A program made the translations under genes and the position numbers. Positions 6,280-7,244 of a stretch of DNA of 7,244 nucleotides are shown piece by piece. Position 1 is the first letter of the stretch. Each line of letters opens with the position of its first letter. The notes beneath the pieces were generated by a model. The model was not told where the DNA came from, ran no database searches, and worked only from the letters and a program-made list of their open reading frames with translations. The DNA is from Actinomycetota bacterium (lineage in GTDB: Bacteria > Actinomycetota > Coriobacteriia > Anaerosomatales > Anaerosomataceae), in the NCBI GenBank assembly GCA_011372845.1, contig DSAI01000063.1, positions 1 to 7,244 of the forward strand, read 5' to 3'.

Positions 6280-7194
6280 CTACACGCGCTCGAGCCACTC
6301 CTCGTACGCCGGGTCCTGGCCCCGGACCGCCGAGAAGTACGTCTTCTGAAGGTCGAGGGTCACCGGACCGGCGTCGCCGATCACGTGGCCGTCGACCGAG
6401 CGCACCGGCACGACCTCGGCGGCGGTGCCGGTCATGAAGATCTCATCGGCCATGTACAGGTCCGTGCGCACGAGGGACTCCTCGAGCACGGGGTAGTCGA
6501 GGTCGTCGGCGATCACCATGATCGAGTCGCGTGTGATGCCCTCCAGGATGCCGTCGGAGACGGGCGGGGTGGAGATCACGCCGTCGCGCACGATGAAGAG
6601 GTTCTCTCCGGTGCCTTCGCACACGTGGCCGGCCTCGTTGAGCATGATGCCCTCCGCATAGCCGTGGCGGTTGGCCTCGATCTTGGCGAAGCCGGAGTTG
6701 AGGTAGCTCGCCGAAGACTTGATGCCCGGCGGTATCGCATTGATGCTGCGCTGCCGCCAGGAGGAGATGCCCACGTCGACGCCGTGCACCAGCGCCTCCT
6801 CGCCCAGGTACGACTCCCAAGGCCACACGGCGATGGAGACCTGCACGGGAGAGTTGATCGGGTCCACGCCCATGAAGCCGTACCCGCGAACGGCCAGCGG
6901 GCGTATGTAGCACGCGGGGAGGTCGTTCTCGCGGATGGTGGTCTTGACCGCTTCCACCATCTCATCCACCGAGTAGCCGAGGTCCATGAAGAGCATCTTG
7001 GCCGAGCGCTCGAAACGCTGCATATGATCGGTGAGCCGAAAGACCGCCGGACCGTCGTCGGTGGCGTAGCACCGGATGCCCTCGAAGACACCGGTACCGT
7101 AGTGCAGCGCGTGGGTGAGTACGTGGACCTTGGCGTCCGCCCAGGGCACGAGTTCGCCATCCATCCAGATGAATTCCACCTCGGGCAGTGCCAT
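6280..7194 (-). CDS. ilvE: Branched-chain amino acid aminotransferase
   Basis: A 304-residue cytosolic PLP enzyme of fold type IV that transfers an amino group from glutamate to the 2-oxo acids of leucine, isoleucine and valine, the last step of their synthesis. Landmarks: HALHYGTGVFEGIR (28-41); PPGIKSSASYLNS (155-167) with the PLP-binding Lys159; EGIMLNEAGHVCEGTGENLF (181-200) with the conserved Glu residues; DGILEGITRDS (214-224), which holds the phosphate; and GTAAEVVPV (256-264). The length equals the normal 300-310 of bacterial IlvE, and the EGTGENLF and GTAAE forms favour IlvE over D-amino-acid transaminase or aminodeoxychorismate lyase. The ATG at 7194 has a strong SD, GGAGG (7208-7204), 9 nt upstream. 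It stands first in the visible cluster, and cimA two genes on supplies the isoleucine precursor route. The PBP gene starts 9 nt after its stop. Confidence 0.94.
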   Translation of the reverse strand: MALPEVEFIWMDGELVPWADAKVHVLTHALHYGTGVFEGIRCYATDDGPAVFRLTDHMQRFERSAKMLFMDLGYSVDEMVEAVKTTIRENDLPACYIRPLAVRGYGFMGVDPINSPVQVSIAVWPWESYLGEEALVHGVDVGISSWRQRSINAIPPGIKSSASYLNSGFAKIEANRHGYAEGIMLNEAGHVCEGTGENLFIVRDGVISTPPVSDGILEGITRDSIMVIADDLDYPVLEESLVRTDLYMADEIFMTGTAAEVVPVRSVDGHVIGDAGPVTLDLQKTYFSAVRGQDPAYEEWLERV

Positions 7195-7244
7195 GACGTC
7201 TCCCCTCCGCGTGCGACCGTGTATCGGGATAGTGTAGCGCAGAG
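7195..7244 (-). promoter_or_regulatory. ilvE leader with SD and a weak -10-like hexamer
   Basis: The minus strand carries GGAGGGGAG (7208-7200) just before the ilvE ATG. TACACT (7236-7231; 4 of 6 to TATAAT) could be a -10, with any -35 beyond the window edge. No upstream stop, hairpin or leader peptide can be judged in 50 nt. ilvE may begin its own transcript or continue from a gene outside the window. Confidence 0.25.

Noticed and set aside
4273..7194. A single IlvE-PBP fusion gene
   Set aside because: A TAG at 6282-6280 separates them. The aminotransferase has its full normal length and the PBP has its own signal anchor right after the GTG.

Overview
The window is a GC-rich, single-direction stretch of bacterial chromosome. 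Every supported gene lies on the minus strand, so it reads from high to low coordinates. High GC, GTG as well as ATG starts, good Shine-Dalgarno (SD) sites, a pyruvate-based isoleucine gene (citramalate synthase) and a class A penicillin-binding protein with a Cys-containing tail suggest a free-living Gram-positive-type bacterium. My guess is Actinomycetota, perhaps a Coriobacteriia-like anaerobe. That placement is a low-confidence inference from gene style, and no marker gene is present.

In transcription order: ilvE (branched-chain aminotransferase, 7194-6280); a bifunctional class A penicillin-binding protein (6270-4273), starting only 9 nt after the ilvE stop; a 104-bp gap with a 12-bp palindrome, a -10-like hexamer and an SD; cimA (citramalate synthase, 4168-2597); a 134-bp gap with an imperfect hairpin and a -10-like TATACT; an MFS transporter (2462-1236); a 116-bp gap with a GATC-centred inverted repeat; a fumarylacetoacetate-hydrolase (FAH) fold enzyme (1119-370); a 71-bp gap with a near-consensus promoter and nested inverted repeats; a ribbon-helix-helix (RHH) protein (298-11); and the first 14 nt of another gene (14-1), which overlaps the RHH stop as GTGA and has its own SD.

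CimA and IlvE belong to one pathway: CimA condenses pyruvate with acetyl-CoA as the first step of threonine-independent isoleucine synthesis, and IlvE does the last transamination. A peptidoglycan polymerase sits between them and is probably translationally coupled to ilvE. The MFS transporter and FAH enzyme may be a small export/catabolism pair, but neither substrate can be read from sequence. The RHH gene and the clipped gene look like the antitoxin-first start of a type II toxin-antitoxin operon with an autoregulatory operator. The toxin itself lies outside the window.

Most of the window is ordinary housekeeping. I see no clear undescribed system. The best leads are the TA-like promoter/operator and clipped partner at the low end, and the ilvE/PBP/cimA arrangement. 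There is no gene-free stretch longer than 300 bp, and I see no RNA gene, CRISPR array or insertion sequence.
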